Shown: positions 9,220 to 18,588, counted from the stretch's first letter. The stretch: DNA of 64,000 nt from an uncultured Ilumatobacter sp. (GCA_905182555.1 CAJJBX010000006.1:123125-187124); one strand, 5' to 3'. The notes: generated by a model from the letters alone, not told the origin. Program-made: numbers and translations.

Positions 9220-9573
9220 ATGGATCAGTTGCGCGAGGCCCAGGCCAAGGTTTCGCAGACGGCGTTCCGCACGTTAAACAGCGTTGTCCGACCCGCCGTG
9301 CTGGCAGGAGCGGGCAACCCGTTGCCCATCGGCGGCGGTGTTGTCGTGCTCGAAGTGACCGGCCGGGTGTCGGGTAAGCCACGCCAGGTCCCGCTGCTCA
9401 CAACACGCGTGGGCAACCGGCTCGTCGTGAGCACGGTGCGCAGCGATTCGCAGTGGCTCAAGAACATCGAGGCCGACGCTCAGGTGGTCGTGCACCTGTT
9501 CGGCAAACGCCGCACCGGCACAGCGTCGGTCAACCGTGGCCCGCTAAACACCGCGGTCATCACGCTCGACTGA
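9220..9573 (+). CDS. Nitroreductase/deazaflavin-dependent oxidoreductase (Ddn-like)
   Basis: A small split-barrel protein of 117 residues starting MDQLREAQAKVSQTAFRTLN. The blocks GRVSGKPRQVPLLTTRVG and WLKNIEADAQVVVHLFGKRR are typical of the F420-binding Ddn/FGD-like family abundant in actinobacteria. Length is at the short end for the family. I chose the ATG at 9220 because upstream in-frame sequence has no family similarity. The substrate is unknown, and binding of F420 or FMN is inferred from family membership. Confidence 0.75.
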   Translation: MDQLREAQAKVSQTAFRTLNSVVRPAVLAGAGNPLPIGGGVVVLEVTGRVSGKPRQVPLLTTRVGNRLVVSTVRSDSQWLKNIEADAQVVVHLFGKRRTGTASVNRGPLNTAVITLD

Positions 9574-9661
9574 ACCTGTTCTACACAGGAAACTCGTCCG
9601 CGAGCGACGCGGTCAGCATCGACCGGCTCCGCTGCAAAATACTCTGTGACACCCCATCTCT

Positions 9662-11101
9662 ATGGTGGAACTCATGGGAACAGCAGGGGCGATCGAACAA
9701 TTGGAACGGGTGACCCACCTGCAGTCCAACGCCAATGCCACCATGGTCGAGCTGCAGGCCGGGCTGGCCGACGTTCGCGTCTTACGGTCATTCTTTGACT
9801 CAGCTGAGGCCAATTTCGCACGACGCATCGCTGCGGGCTCGTCGTTTCCGGAGAAGGACGTCGCCGAGGCGGCCGGCGGCACCTTGAACGACGCCAGCCG
9901 AATCCTCGAGCGCACTCGCACACTCGACGCTGCACCCGAAATGGCCGCAGCGCTCGATGCCGGCCGCATCAGTGGCAGCCACGTCGATGTGTTGAGCCGG
10001 GCAGCGAAGCATCTCGACGACAAGCTGTCCGTTGTTCTCTTCGACAAGGTGGCCAATCTCGTCGACGTCGCAGCCGTTGCAACGGTGCCCGACTTTGCCA
10101 AGCGTCTCCGTGACGAGGTGTCACGGATCCTCGCGGATGACGGCGTGGCCCGGCTCGAACGGCAGCGCCGATCAACTGCGCTGTCCAGCTGGGTCGATGA
10201 CGAAGGCATGTGGCGCGTGAGCGGCAAATTCGATCCCGTCACTGGTATACGACTCGCCGCCACACTCGAGTCGGCTGTTGAGACCCTCTTCGCCGAGGCG
10301 GAGTCACCAACGTGTCCAACGGATCCCATCGAAAAGCAGAAGTACCTCCGAGCCCTGGCGCTCAGTCGACTGATCGAGCGTGCCGGCGCGGTCGGCCTCG
10401 GGAACGCCGCCGATGGCGCCCCACCGAGGACGCCTGGCATTGGACACGGTGCTGCCTCGCGGTCAAAGTCCGGCCGACCAGAGTTCGTCGCGGTCATCGA
10501 CGTATCGCTGAATCAGGCAGCGGGTGGACGCCGCCCAATCAATCACCGCAGTCACGACGACCCGGCTCACGCGGCCGAACCCGGCACCACCGGGTCCAAC
10601 ACGAACGGGGCCAACACGAACGGGGCCCGCACCGACGCCGATTCGACCCCGACATCTCCTGCGTGCGTGACGTGGCCTATTCCTGTCGAAGTACCCAACG
10701 ACGTGCTTGCCGAACTACTCGGCAATGACCTCAAGTCCGAAGTCTCAGCGGTCGTGATCGCCGATGGCTTGGTGCTGCATGCTCCCGGGCGGCTTGATCT
10801 CGGCAGGGCTACTCGCTTGGCCAATCGCGCTCAGCGGCGAGCGCTTCGCGGGCTGTATTCGTCATGCGCCATCCCGGGATGCCGCTCAAGCTATGACCGT
10901 TGTCAGTTGCACCACATCACGTGGTGGCGGCACGGCGGGCGAACTGATCTGGGCAATTTGCTGCCAGTCTGCTCACACCATCACCATAAGATTCACGACG
11001 ACGGCTGGGCCATCGAGCTCGGGCTCCAACGTGCGCTCACACTGCGACTTCCGGATGGCCAAGTCATGACCACCGGGCCACCGACTCGCACCGCGGCCTG
11101 A
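9662..11101 (+). CDS. DUF222/HNH endonuclease domain protein
   Basis: A 479-residue protein. An N-terminal helical DUF222 region (about 20-300; FDSAEANFARRI, RISGSHVDVLSRAAKHLDDK, WRVSGKFDPVTGIRLAATLE) is joined by a low-complexity linker with the short repeat NTNGANTNGARTD to a C-terminal HNH nuclease. The HNH core is CAIPGC, RCQLHHITWWRHGGRTDLGN and LLPVCSHHHHKIHDDGW, giving a zinc-binding cysteine pair and the catalytic HH. These genes are highly multicopy in actinobacteria. Some carry inteins or behave as solitary nucleases, and their biological role is unsettled. The copy here is intact and has no clear operon partner. Confidence 0.88.
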   Translation: MVELMGTAGAIEQLERVTHLQSNANATMVELQAGLADVRVLRSFFDSAEANFARRIAAGSSFPEKDVAEAAGGTLNDASRILERTRTLDAAPEMAAALDAGRISGSHVDVLSRAAKHLDDKLSVVLFDKVANLVDVAAVATVPDFAKRLRDEVSRILADDGVARLERQRRSTALSSWVDDEGMWRVSGKFDPVTGIRLAATLESAVETLFAEAESPTCPTDPIEKQKYLRALALSRLIERAGAVGLGNAADGAPPRTPGIGHGAASRSKSGRPEFVAVIDVSLNQAAGGRRPINHRSHDDPAHAAEPGTTGSNTNGANTNGARTDADSTPTSPACVTWPIPVEVPNDVLAELLGNDLKSEVSAVVIADGLVLHAPGRLDLGRATRLANRAQRRALRGLYSSCAIPGCRSSYDRCQLHHITWWRHGGRTDLGNLLPVCSHHHHKIHDDGWAIELGLQRALTLRLPDGQVMTTGPPTRTAA

Positions 11102-11179
11102 TCGATGCGGCCGCCGGCCATCAGACCGCTTTCTGTTGGAGGGACAACAGGTTCGGTCCTTGGAATGCAGTACCGGCGC

Positions 11180-11626
11180 TCAGTCCTGAGCAGTGAGAGG
11201 AAGGCAATCGTTCGCGCAACCGGTGGCTGAATTCGCGAAACCCGGTGTTGCTGACCGGTGAAGCACGGCACCGGTCGGCGAGAAACGGATGAGCTGCTTA
11301 CCATCCGGGACGTCGACGCTTGGGCTTCCTTCAACTTGATCAACAGCACCGGCTGTGCCGTCGACGATCAGGCTGTATCCATCATGATCAAGCGGCGGGT
11401 AGCACAGCGTGATCGTCGCGCCGACCGTTGCATTGCGCGCCGTCCCAGCACTGACGCAAAGCAGAATCATCGCATCACTACCCGCATCATCACCCGATTG
11501 ATCAGACCATTGCGGGGAGATGGAGACGAGATGCGGCGTGGCATCGGGCCGCACCGTCAGCAAGTACGCCCATGTGTACTCGGCGGTTTTCGCGCGGAGG
11601 TGAGCCAACTCAACGGGAATACTCAT
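11180..11626 (-). CDS. PPOX-class split-barrel flavoprotein
   Basis: An intact 148-residue protein of the pyridoxamine-5'-phosphate-oxidase-like split-barrel superfamily: YTWAYLLTVRPDATPHLVSI, SAGTARNATVGATITLCYPP, DGYSLIVDGTAGAVDQVEGS and LIRFSPTGAVLHR. This pattern matches the F420- or FMN-binding proteins of about 15 kDa common in actinobacteria. Function within the family is uncertain. Its start lies 27 bases from the long 9-bp tandem repeat, which therefore occupies its upstream region. Confidence 0.7.
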   Translation of the reverse strand: MSIPVELAHLRAKTAEYTWAYLLTVRPDATPHLVSISPQWSDQSGDDAGSDAMILLCVSAGTARNATVGATITLCYPPLDHDGYSLIVDGTAGAVDQVEGSPSVDVPDGKQLIRFSPTGAVLHRSATPGFANSATGCANDCLPLTAQD

Positions 11627-11652
11627 GACCGCACACTACGACGCACGGGCCT

Positions 11653-11904
11653 GCCACACCAGCCACACCAGCCACACCAGCCACACCAGCCACACCAGCC
11701 ACACCAGCCACACCAGCCACACCAGCCACACCAGCCACACCAGCCACACCAGCCACACCAGCCACACCAGCCACACCAGCCACACCAGCCACACCAGCCA
11801 CACCAGCCACACCAGCCACACCAGCCACACCAGCCACACCAGCCACACCAGCCACACCAGCCTCGCCAGCCACGCCAGCCACACCAGCCACACCAGCCAC
11901 ACCA
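11653..11904. repeat. 9-bp minisatellite, 28 copies
   Basis: An uninterrupted array of the 9-mer GCCACACCA. It has 28 units, and units 24 and 25 are variants (GCCTCGCCA and GCCACGCCA). It lies between the divergently arranged PPOX gene (start 11626) and peroxiredoxin gene (start 12012), so it fills most of their shared upstream region. All six frames stay open because the period is divisible by three and no unit contains a stop. On the plus strand it could read His-Thr-Ser repeats, on the minus strand Trp-Leu-Val or Gly-Val-Ala repeats. No evidence suggests it is translated. Confidence 0.97.
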
Positions 11905-11920
11905 TCCTCACCGTCGGATC

Positions 11921-11972
11921 CCCCGGTCACCCCCGGTCACGCCGCCACCCCGGTCACGCCGCCACCCCGGTC
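11921..11972. repeat. Short direct repeats of 10 and 17 bp
   Basis: Immediately after the 9-bp array come two copies of CCCCGGTCAC (11921-11940). They are followed by GCCGCCACCCCGGTCAC at 11941-11957 and a second, slightly shortened copy at 11958-11972. They lie about 40 bases upstream of the peroxiredoxin start and may overlap its promoter. Confidence 0.85.
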
Positions 11973-12011
11973 CCGGCGTCTGAACACGTTCCCCACGAAA
12001 GCGAGCTCATC

Positions 12012-12647
12012 ATGGCCATCCGTCTCGGCGACATCGCCCCCGACTTCACCGCAGTCACCACCCACGGTGAGATCAACTTCCACGAGTGGCTCGGCGACTC
12101 GTGGGGCGTGTTGTTTAGCCACCCCAAAGATTTCACGCCGGTCTGCACCACCGAGCTCGGCACCGTTGCGTCGCTGAAGCCCGAGTTCGACAAGCGCAAC
12201 ACCAAGGTGATTGGCCTGTCGGTCGACCCGGTCGAGAGCCACATCGAGTGGGAAAAAGACATTGAAGAGGTCGTCGGCACTGCCGTCAATTTCCCGATGA
12301 TCGGGGACTCCGACCGCAGCGTTGCTGACGCCTACGACATGATCCACGAGAACGCGAACGACACGCTGACCGTGCGCTCGGTGTTCATCATCGGCCCCGA
12401 CAAAAAGGTCAAGCTCACCTTGACGTACCCGGCTTCGACCGGCCGCAACTTCAACGAGATCCTGCGGGTCATCGACAGCTTGCAGCTCACTGCCGACCAT
12501 AAGGTCGCCACACCGGCCAACTGGAACGACGGCGACGATGTGATCATCGTCCCCGGCGTCTCCGATGAAGAAGCCAAGACCCTCTTCCCCAAGGGCTGGG
12601 ACCCTGTCAAGCCCTACCTCCGAGTCACCAAACAGCCCAACCGCTGA
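12012..12647 (+). CDS. 1-Cys peroxiredoxin (Prx6-type)
   Basis: A 211-residue peroxiredoxin that reduces peroxides through one catalytic thiol. The peroxidatic site is [15 protein letters not shown] (Cys about 46) with the conserved Pro and Thr. The partner Arg lies in [18 protein letters not shown]. The extended C-terminal arm ([31 protein letters not shown]) places it in the Prx6/1-Cys branch, and no resolving cysteine is present. The start [14 protein letters not shown] is the usual family N-terminus. The frame is open far upstream through the minisatellite, but that extension has no family counterpart. A hairpin followed by T residues lies directly downstream. Confidence 0.93.
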   Translation: MAIRLGDIAPDFTAVTTHGEINFHEWLGDSWGVLFSHPKDFTPVCTTELGTVASLKPEFDKRNTKVIGLSVDPVESHIEWEKDIEEVVGTAVNFPMIGDSDRSVADAYDMIHENANDTLTVRSVFIIGPDKKVKLTLTYPASTGRNFNEILRVIDSLQLTADHKVATPANWNDGDDVIIVPGVSDEEAKTLFPKGWDPVKPYLRVTKQPNR

Positions 12648-12664
12648 ACACCCCAACTTCGAAG

Positions 12665-12703
12665 AAGCACACCTCGGACCTCAATCTCCTGGGTGTGCTT
12701 TTT
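12665..12703 (+). terminator. Rho-independent terminator after the peroxiredoxin gene
   Basis: Perfect 9-bp stem AAGCACACC (12665-12673) and GGTGTGCTT (12692-12700), followed by further T residues to 12703. It overlaps the last codons of the convergent adenylyltransferase gene, so the stem may also help end transcription from the other side. Confidence 0.75.
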
Positions 12704-13199
12704 CGTGCCCCAGCCAGTTCGTCTCGACCCACAACCTCACGGCGGGTGCAAGACGGTCGAGGTGATCTCCCGGTGCCTCACGGATCTGCGTGGCACTGAT
12801 CGCGACGTTGACTCTGTCAGCGTCGACAACGACCGCCACGGCGTCGAAGCGTCGAGCAATTTCGCCTACGTAATCATCCGACGAAAAAACCGCATGCGGC
12901 CCAACTTCGTGCGGCCAGTGATCGTGGAACGTCGCCATCCACTTGGACCAAAGATCCTCGTCGTCAAAGTTCGTGCCGAGCCGGTGGCGGAGTTCAAGCA
13001 CAACGACGTCGGGGTGCAGATCGCCCAGCCACTCGGCGCGAAGCGGGCCTGGCGCAGTGTCCCGATCGGTCGAACTGTTGACGAACACCACGAGCCGCTC
13101 ACAGCGTTGCGCCGCAGCGTCAATCATGTATGAATGGCCCAAATGCGGTGGGTCAAAGCGGCCCACGATCAGGCCGGTACGAAAGTACTGCTCTCGCAT
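12681..13199 (-). CDS. NMN adenylyltransferase-like nucleotidyltransferase
   Basis: A 172-residue nucleotidyltransferase of the cytidylyltransferase-like fold. The (T/H)xGH motif is in GLIVGRFDPPHLGHSYMIDA (about residues 9-28). The second signature ISATQIREAP, near residue 140, is the ISxTxxR motif. FVNSSTDRDTAPGPLRAEWL also fits NadM/NadR-type enzymes, which couple NMN and ATP to NAD. It could be a salvage enzyme or an orphan nucleotidyltransferase. The 3' end lies inside the terminator shared with the peroxiredoxin gene. The 5' end overlaps the end of the upstream cyclase gene by about 47 bases. Confidence 0.75.
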   Translation of the reverse strand: MREQYFRTGLIVGRFDPPHLGHSYMIDAAAQRCERLVVFVNSSTDRDTAPGPLRAEWLGDLHPDVVVLELRHRLGTNFDDEDLWSKWMATFHDHWPHEVGPHAVFSSDDYVGEIARRFDAVAVVVDADRVNVAISATQIREAPGDHLDRLAPAVRLWVETNWLGHEKAHPGD

Positions 13200-16100
13200 T
13201 GGTCAACTCGATGGGTGGCCGACCAGGCGCGGCCTTCCTGTTGACCTTCCTCGACTCGCTCGATCGCATGGCGCCCGAGGCGTACGCGCGCAACGTCGCG
13301 GCGTGCGCGACCAACCGGATAGCCACCTGGTCACCCGTGTCGTTCGCCAGCTCCTGTGTTCGAACGAGCCGATATTCCGCTTCCACTACCGCGCCACTGC
13401 GGACTTCGGCACCGGCCGCGCCAAGGTCGGCGAGCACACGATCGAGATACGTCGAGCCGCCATTGGCCAACACTGCCTCGGCATCGGCGAGTGGTTGCAC
13501 GTTGTCACCAAGCATCGAGGCCGCGATCGCTCGGACGGCCTGACCGTACGGTGAGTCGATTACGACGCCATCAAGCATCGCCAATGCCTTGTCCGCCCGA
13601 CTCGACTGACAGAGCGCCAATGCATAGGTGATCGTCGCCTCGGCTCCGTTGGCTCCCATTGATTCCATTCGATTGACTGCGGTCTCACCAATCACCGCGG
13701 CGCGCTCACCGAGGCCGAGGTGCACCGCCGCACCGGCTGCCGCCATGACCGGAAATGCAAGATCACCAAACGAGTCCCCGAGGGCCAACACTTCTTCGAG
13801 GCCGCGTTCGGCTTCGGCGTCGCGCCCGAGCGCAACCAGGGCCCGATTGCGCGGCCCCAATGCTTGGACGAGGCCGAACTTGTCGTTCAGTGCGCGAAAC
13901 TCAGTGAGGGCCCGCCGCAACAACGCCTCCGCCTCGGTGAAATTTCCGGTCCACAGCCGGATGGACCCAAGTAACGAGTCCATCATGGCCGGAGCCCAAC
14001 GATCGCCAAGCTCGACACCTTCGGCACGTACTTCGTTGGCGACTCGCTCGGCCTCCTCAAAATCAAAGGAGAAGAAGCGAACGAACGCAAGCAACCCATT
14101 TGCCCAGTTGCCCCCAGATCGGTCGCCAAGCTCGGCGAACTCGCTCGACGCAAGATGGAGACGCTTCTCACCGAGTTCGACGTCGCCGGAAAGAAAGGCA
14201 ACCCAGGCCTGGTGCTGTTTGACCCATGCTCGACCTCGACGATCACCCAGCTGCTCGGACAGTGCTTCGGATTCACCGAGTAGCCAGTCGGCGTCGCCCA
14301 ACGACCCCCCGAAGACTTCGGCGAAACCACGTTCACGAAGTGACGCCGCCAACTCGGTGTCATCACCCAATTTTCGGAAGATGTCGACGCTGCGCCCGAG
14401 CTCGACGCGCGCTGCATCAAGGTTGCCACTGATTTGTGCGAGCTGGCCGAGTAGACGACGGGCAATTCCTTCGTGCCGAGCGTCGCCAGCAGCGATTGCC
14501 GCTTCGAGTGCGTTGGCAGCGTCGGCTCGCGCTGCGTCGGCTTCACGCCGACCAACCAGTGCCTCGGAACGCAAGAGCACCAGCTGACGGGAAACTTCAG
14601 CACTGTCCGGACCGAGGTCCAGGGCGCGCGACGCATGCCGGATTGCCTGAGCGAACGCTCCGACGTTGAGCGAGAGCTGTGTTGCCTGCGCCAACAACTG
14701 AACCGCACGAGACCTCGTACCCGGCAACACACCTGCGACCGGCCCGATCTCGCCCATCAGCTCGGCCGTGGTCGCCATGTGGTGGGCAAGCAACTCAATT
14801 GGGACCCTTGGCATGTCGCCCATTACCGCTGCGACACCTGCGTGGCGTTGCGCTCGAACCAGCTTGGTCAACATCTGGTAGGCGACCTCGCGCACGACGT
14901 CACTGCGGAAGTGCCACCACCCGTCATCGAGTTCGAGTAGACCTTCTGCCTCCAGAGCAGCAACGCCGGCCGGCTCGTACGACTGGCCGAGCGCCACGGC
15001 AAACTGCTCCAACGATCCCAGGGGGCCTCCAGCTCCGAGTACAGACGCATTGTCGAGAATCGAACGTTGGCCAGGAGGCAGCCGATCAAGTTGTGCAGCG
15101 ATCAGCGCGCGCAGCGAACCTGGCAACTCCGTGCTGTCTGGAGTCGACTTGGCGAGCCCAGCAAGCTCGGTCAGGAAGAGCGGATTGCCGCCGCTGCGTT
15201 CGTACAGCTTGTCGGCGAGTACACCGTTCAAGGCCTCACCGAGGATCGCCGACATGAGATCGTCAGCCTCGATCCGTGACAGCGGATCGAGTGGCATCCG
15301 GACGGTGACCGGGTGGTCAGAGGCTGGGGGCCAGTTGGTATCGACGTCATCGCGCTGCGCAGTGACGGTCAAGAAGGGCCGATCGACGAGCGCCCGCGTG
15401 ATGCGGTGGAGTAGGTCGATGAGAAGGGGGTCGGCCCACTGCAAATCGTCGAGCCAAAGGACGACAGGGCCAGACCTCGACCGCCGCCGGAGCCCCTCGA
15501 CGATGAGGCTGAAGAGCATTTCGCGTGCTTCGCTCGGGTTGACGTCATCGAATGCCGACGAGTGCCCGAGCATGTGGAGTGCAGCATCAACGAACCGGTC
15601 GAGCGACGGGTCGTCAGCGAGGAAGTCGTATCGGGACACAGCTCTCGACCGAGCGAGGGAGCGGAGCTGATCGGAGGGAAGAGAAGGATCGAGGTCGAGC
15701 CGTCGATAGAGCGCTGTGGCAATCGGCGCCCACACGTTGTTTTCGCCGTATGGCGCGCAGACCCCGGCAAAAATCGTGACACGCCGACTAGGGAACTCGT
15801 CGAGTAGTTCATTGACCAGCCGCGTCTTTCCTGCACCTGCCTCGCCCGTCACCGACACGACACCCGAGCGACCGTTGGCGACCATAGCCATCACCGACTG
15901 GAGGAGTTCGCGCTGCGGACGTCGCCCGACGAACGGGACCACGCTGCTCGCGCCCGACCGCGGCAGGCGTCGCTGACGGCCCAGCACGTTCCACACCTGC
16001 TCGACCTGCTCACGACCACGAACGGTGACATCAGCGAGTTGCTCGCGCAAGATCTCGACACTCAGGAGCGCAGCCGTGCCGTCACCGATGTACACCGATC

Positions 16101-16611
16101 CCGGCGGCGCAAGCGACTGCAACCTCGACGCGAGGTTGACCACATCACCGAGCGCCGTGTAGTCGGCTGTTCCAGCGACCGAACCAACCAGCACCTCGCC
16201 CGTGTTCACGCCAATGCGAAGCTGGAGTTCGCCATCGCGATCCAACTGGCTCCGCGAGAATCTTTCCAGCGACGAATGCATCTGCATAGCGGCACGGACA
16301 GCCCGATCGGGGTCGTCCTCGTGAGCCACCGGAGCACCAAAGATGGCAAGAATGCCGTCGCCGAGGATCTTGTCGACGCGTCCACCGAACGCAACGATGT
16401 CGGCGACAAGCAGCTCGAACGCTCCGTCGATGAGGCGCTTGACCTGCTCGGGGTCGAGATGCTCGCTCATCGCCGTATAGCCGACGAGGTCAGCGAATAC
16501 CACCGTGACCACGCGACGCTCTTCGGTCGCAGCACCAACGACCTCGTGCCCACAGAACGGACAGAACCGTGCGCCGTCAGGAAGCGGCCGTGAGCAAGAG
16601 ACGCACGCCAT
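13153..16611 (-). CDS. Adenylate/guanylate cyclase - AAA ATPase - TPR regulator
   Basis: A very large protein of about 1152 residues. Order of parts: a zinc ribbon (CVSCSRPLPDGARFCPFCGH, residues 3-22); a class III nucleotide cyclase catalytic domain (FADLVGYTAMSEHLD, DKILGDGILAIFG, GDVVNLASRLQ) with both metal-binding Asp, the Asn/Arg transition-state pair and a substrate-selecting Lys visible; an AAA/STAND-type ATPase with Walker A GEAGAGKT and VVLWLDDLQWAD as Walker B; then about 600 residues of TPR-like helical repeats. No DNA-binding domain is seen at the C-terminus. It is probably a signal-integrating cyclase controlled by its ATPase and TPR platform. MACVSC at 16611 is the likely start since it places the zinc ribbon at the N-terminus. 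Divergent from the histidine kinase. Confidence 0.85.
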   Translation of the reverse strand: MACVSCSRPLPDGARFCPFCGHEVVGAATEERRVVTVVFADLVGYTAMSEHLDPEQVKRLIDGAFELLVADIVAFGGRVDKILGDGILAIFGAPVAHEDDPDRAVRAAMQMHSSLERFSRSQLDRDGELQLRIGVNTGEVLVGSVAGTADYTALGDVVNLASRLQSLAPPGSVYIGDGTAALLSVEILREQLADVTVRGREQVEQVWNVLGRQRRLPRSGASSVVPFVGRRPQRELLQSVMAMVANGRSGVVSVTGEAGAGKTRLVNELLDEFPSRRVTIFAGVCAPYGENNVWAPIATALYRRLDLDPSLPSDQLRSLARSRAVSRYDFLADDPSLDRFVDAALHMLGHSSAFDDVNPSEAREMLFSLIVEGLRRRSRSGPVVLWLDDLQWADPLLIDLLHRITRALVDRPFLTVTAQRDDVDTNWPPASDHPVTVRMPLDPLSRIEADDLMSAILGEALNGVLADKLYERSGGNPLFLTELAGLAKSTPDSTELPGSLRALIAAQLDRLPPGQRSILDNASVLGAGGPLGSLEQFAVALGQSYEPAGVAALEAEGLLELDDGWWHFRSDVVREVAYQMLTKLVRAQRHAGVAAVMGDMPRVPIELLAHHMATTAELMGEIGPVAGVLPGTRSRAVQLLAQATQLSLNVGAFAQAIRHASRALDLGPDSAEVSRQLVLLRSEALVGRREADAARADAANALEAAIAAGDARHEGIARRLLGQLAQISGNLDAARVELGRSVDIFRKLGDDTELAASLRERGFAEVFGGSLGDADWLLGESEALSEQLGDRRGRAWVKQHQAWVAFLSGDVELGEKRLHLASSEFAELGDRSGGNWANGLLAFVRFFSFDFEEAERVANEVRAEGVELGDRWAPAMMDSLLGSIRLWTGNFTEAEALLRRALTEFRALNDKFGLVQALGPRNRALVALGRDAEAERGLEEVLALGDSFGDLAFPVMAAAGAAVHLGLGERAAVIGETAVNRMESMGANGAEATITYALALCQSSRADKALAMLDGVVIDSPYGQAVRAIAASMLGDNVQPLADAEAVLANGGSTYLDRVLADLGAAGAEVRSGAVVEAEYRLVRTQELANDTGDQVAIRLVAHAATLRAYASGAMRSSESRKVNRKAAPGRPPIELTNARAVLSYRPDRGPL

Positions 16612-16686
16612 CAACCGGTGAGCGTACGGCAATCCACCCCACGGGGGATCAGTCGATTCGTACAAATGGCTAGCGTCGTCCGTTGA

Positions 16687-17946
16687 ATGGCTGTCATCAG
16701 TGAGACCTCAGCTGCAATCGGCCGGCCCATCGGCTGGTTGCGGACGCATGAACGCGCTGCCGACGCACTCCTCGCACTCTTGATCACGTCGCTCAGCGTC
16801 ACCTTCCACTTACTTGACCTCGATACCGACGACAAGTTCCGCAGCGCCACGTGGTGGACCACCCTCCTCATCATCGCTTCGGTGCTCCCTGTTGCTTGGC
16901 GGCGCGGCGCGCCGATCACCTCGGGGTTATTCGTCGTCGGTGCCCAAATCGCGGCGGCCTTACTCGACATCGATGGCACCGGGTTCCTCGGCGTCGTCAT
17001 TGCGCTGTATGCAATCGGCGCACACTCGGCCGGCCAGCACAGAACCAATGCGCTGTGGACCATCTCGGTGGCTCTCGCACTCCTGTTCATCACAGGAGTC
17101 GCCGTTGGCGAACTCGATGTCGGTTCATTCGCCAGTTCGACCGTCATCCTGGTCACTGCCTTCGTGCTTGGCGACAATCTGCGACGCCGGCGCGAGACGG
17201 CCAACAGCCTGATCGAGCGCGCGGAACGAGCCGAACGCGAACATGCCTTGGTCACCCAACAGCAGATCAGCATCGAGCGGACCCGGATAGCTCGCGAACT
17301 CCATGACATCGTTGCCCATTCGGTCAGCGTTATGGTGATCCAGGCCGCTGCTGCACGTCGTAACCTCGCCGCCTCCCCCGATGTCGCGACCGCCGCGCTC
17401 GACAACATCGAAGCCACCGGCCGCGAGGCCATGAACGAGCTGAGGGGCATCCTCGGCGTTCTTCGAGCTGACAGCAGGAGCGTCGAGAGTGCCGACAGAC
17501 GCGCACCGCCGCCCTCGATGGCAGAAGTTGCGACGCTCATCGAATCCGCCGGTGACCTCCCGATCACCCACTCGATCTCCGGTGATCTCGATGACCTGTC
17601 AGCCTCGGTCACTCTGACCGGCTACCGAATGCTGCAAGAAGCACTCACCAATGTCCGGCGCCACGCCGGGCCGGTGACCGACGTCCGGCTCACCATCGAG
17701 CACGCAAATGGGCACCTATCGATCGTCGTTGTCGACGACGGTCGCGGCGCTGCCGCTGACGATCTGGGGCCGGGCTACGGCATTGCGGGCATGCATGAGC
17801 GGGCCCTGGCCGTCGCTGGGTCGGTCAGTGCCGGCCCACAACCGGGCGGTGGCTGGCGGGTACACATCGCACTCCCGACAGCGTCGAGCCCTCCGACGAG
17901 TGCCAAATGGCCGTCTCGCTCCGGCGCCGTGCAGGTTGACCGGTGA
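16687..17946 (+). CDS. NarL-type sensor histidine kinase
   Basis: A 419-residue membrane kinase. It has five or six hydrophobic segments between residues 25 and 165, then a coiled linker (LIERAERAEREHALVTQQQI). Next come the HisKA_3 dimerisation motif TRIARELHDIVAHSVSVMVI with His206, and a HATPase domain with N-box LQEALTNVRRHAG, G1 VVDDGRGA and G2 GPGYGIAGMHERA. This is the family that pairs with LuxR-type regulators. The stop overlaps the next gene by four bases, which identifies the response regulator as its partner. The cluster with an FtsX-type ABC exporter suggests sensing of an envelope or antimicrobial stress. Confidence 0.9.
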   Translation: MAVISETSAAIGRPIGWLRTHERAADALLALLITSLSVTFHLLDLDTDDKFRSATWWTTLLIIASVLPVAWRRGAPITSGLFVVGAQIAAALLDIDGTGFLGVVIALYAIGAHSAGQHRTNALWTISVALALLFITGVAVGELDVGSFASSTVILVTAFVLGDNLRRRRETANSLIERAERAEREHALVTQQQISIERTRIARELHDIVAHSVSVMVIQAAAARRNLAASPDVATAALDNIEATGREAMNELRGILGVLRADSRSVESADRRAPPPSMAEVATLIESAGDLPITHSISGDLDDLSASVTLTGYRMLQEALTNVRRHAGPVTDVRLTIEHANGHLSIVVVDDGRGAAADDLGPGYGIAGMHERALAVAGSVSAGPQPGGGWRVHIALPTASSPPTSAKWPSRSGAVQVDR

Positions 17947-18588
17947 TCCGGGTCATGCTGGTCGATGACCAGCAAATGGTGCGCGCCGGGTTTCGCATGA
18001 TCCTCGAGGCCGAATCAGACGTCACGGTGGTCGGCGAAGCCGCCGATGGGGTTGAAGCTGTACAAATGGTCGGACGAGCCAAGCCCGACGTGATCCTGAT
18101 GGATGTCCGCATGCCCAAGATGGACGGCATCGAGGCGTGCCGCAGGCCGACGCCACCGTCGCGGCCGACACTGCCTCTTCGATCTTGACGATCACGTGCA
18201 TGCTGCACTGCGCGCCGGAGCCAGCGGGTTCATCTTGAAAGATGCACCAGCCGAGCAGTTGATCGACGGCATTCGAATCATCGCCGAGGGAAATGCGCTG
18301 CTTGCTCCATCGGTCACCCAGGCGCTGATCGACGAGATCGCTCGGCGACCAGTCGGCCAACCCGAAGCCTTCCCCGGTATCAACGAACTCACCGACCGTG
18401 AACTCGAGGTCATCAAACTGATGGCGCGCGGGTTGTCGAACAACGAAATTGCCAAAGAACTGTTCCTCGGTGAAGCAACCATTAAGACCCATGTCGGGCG
18501 GGTCCTTGCCAAACTCGGCGCCCGCAATCGCGTGCAAGCTGTCGTTGCCGCATACGAATCTGGGCTGGTTACCCCCGGAAGCCAGTAG
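17943..18588 (+). CDS. NarL/LuxR-type response regulator, with internal lesion
   Basis: The receiver begins MIRVMLVDDQQMVRAGFRMI, with the Asp pair and the phospho-acceptor in KPDVILMDVRMPKMDGIEAC. After about base 18145 the frame fails, and the family's ADTRVVILTTF-like strand is missing. A different frame resumes at FDLDDHVHAALRAGASGFIL and KDAPAEQLIDGIRIIAEGNA, then gives the GerE DNA-binding domain ELTDRELEVIKLMARGLSNN EIAKELFLGEATIKTHVGRV (contiguous in the protein), ending at 18588. The lesion looks like a small deletion plus frameshift in the receiver. As written the kinase would lack a functional partner. If it is a sequencing error, this is a normal regulator of about 220 residues. 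Confidence 0.75.

Noticed and set aside
11653..11904. CRISPR array
   Set aside because: Units are 9 bp with no spacers, and no cas genes are present.
11610..11930. Long minus-strand reading frames of Gly-Val-Ala or Trp-Leu-Val repeats
   Set aside because: They are mirror images of the same tandem repeat with no start signal or domain.
11625..12647. Continuous reading frame joining the minisatellite to the peroxiredoxin (His-Thr-Ser tail)
   Set aside because: The frame is open only because the 9-bp unit lacks stops. Peroxiredoxins start at [12 protein letters not shown], and no ribosome binding site precedes the upstream ATG.
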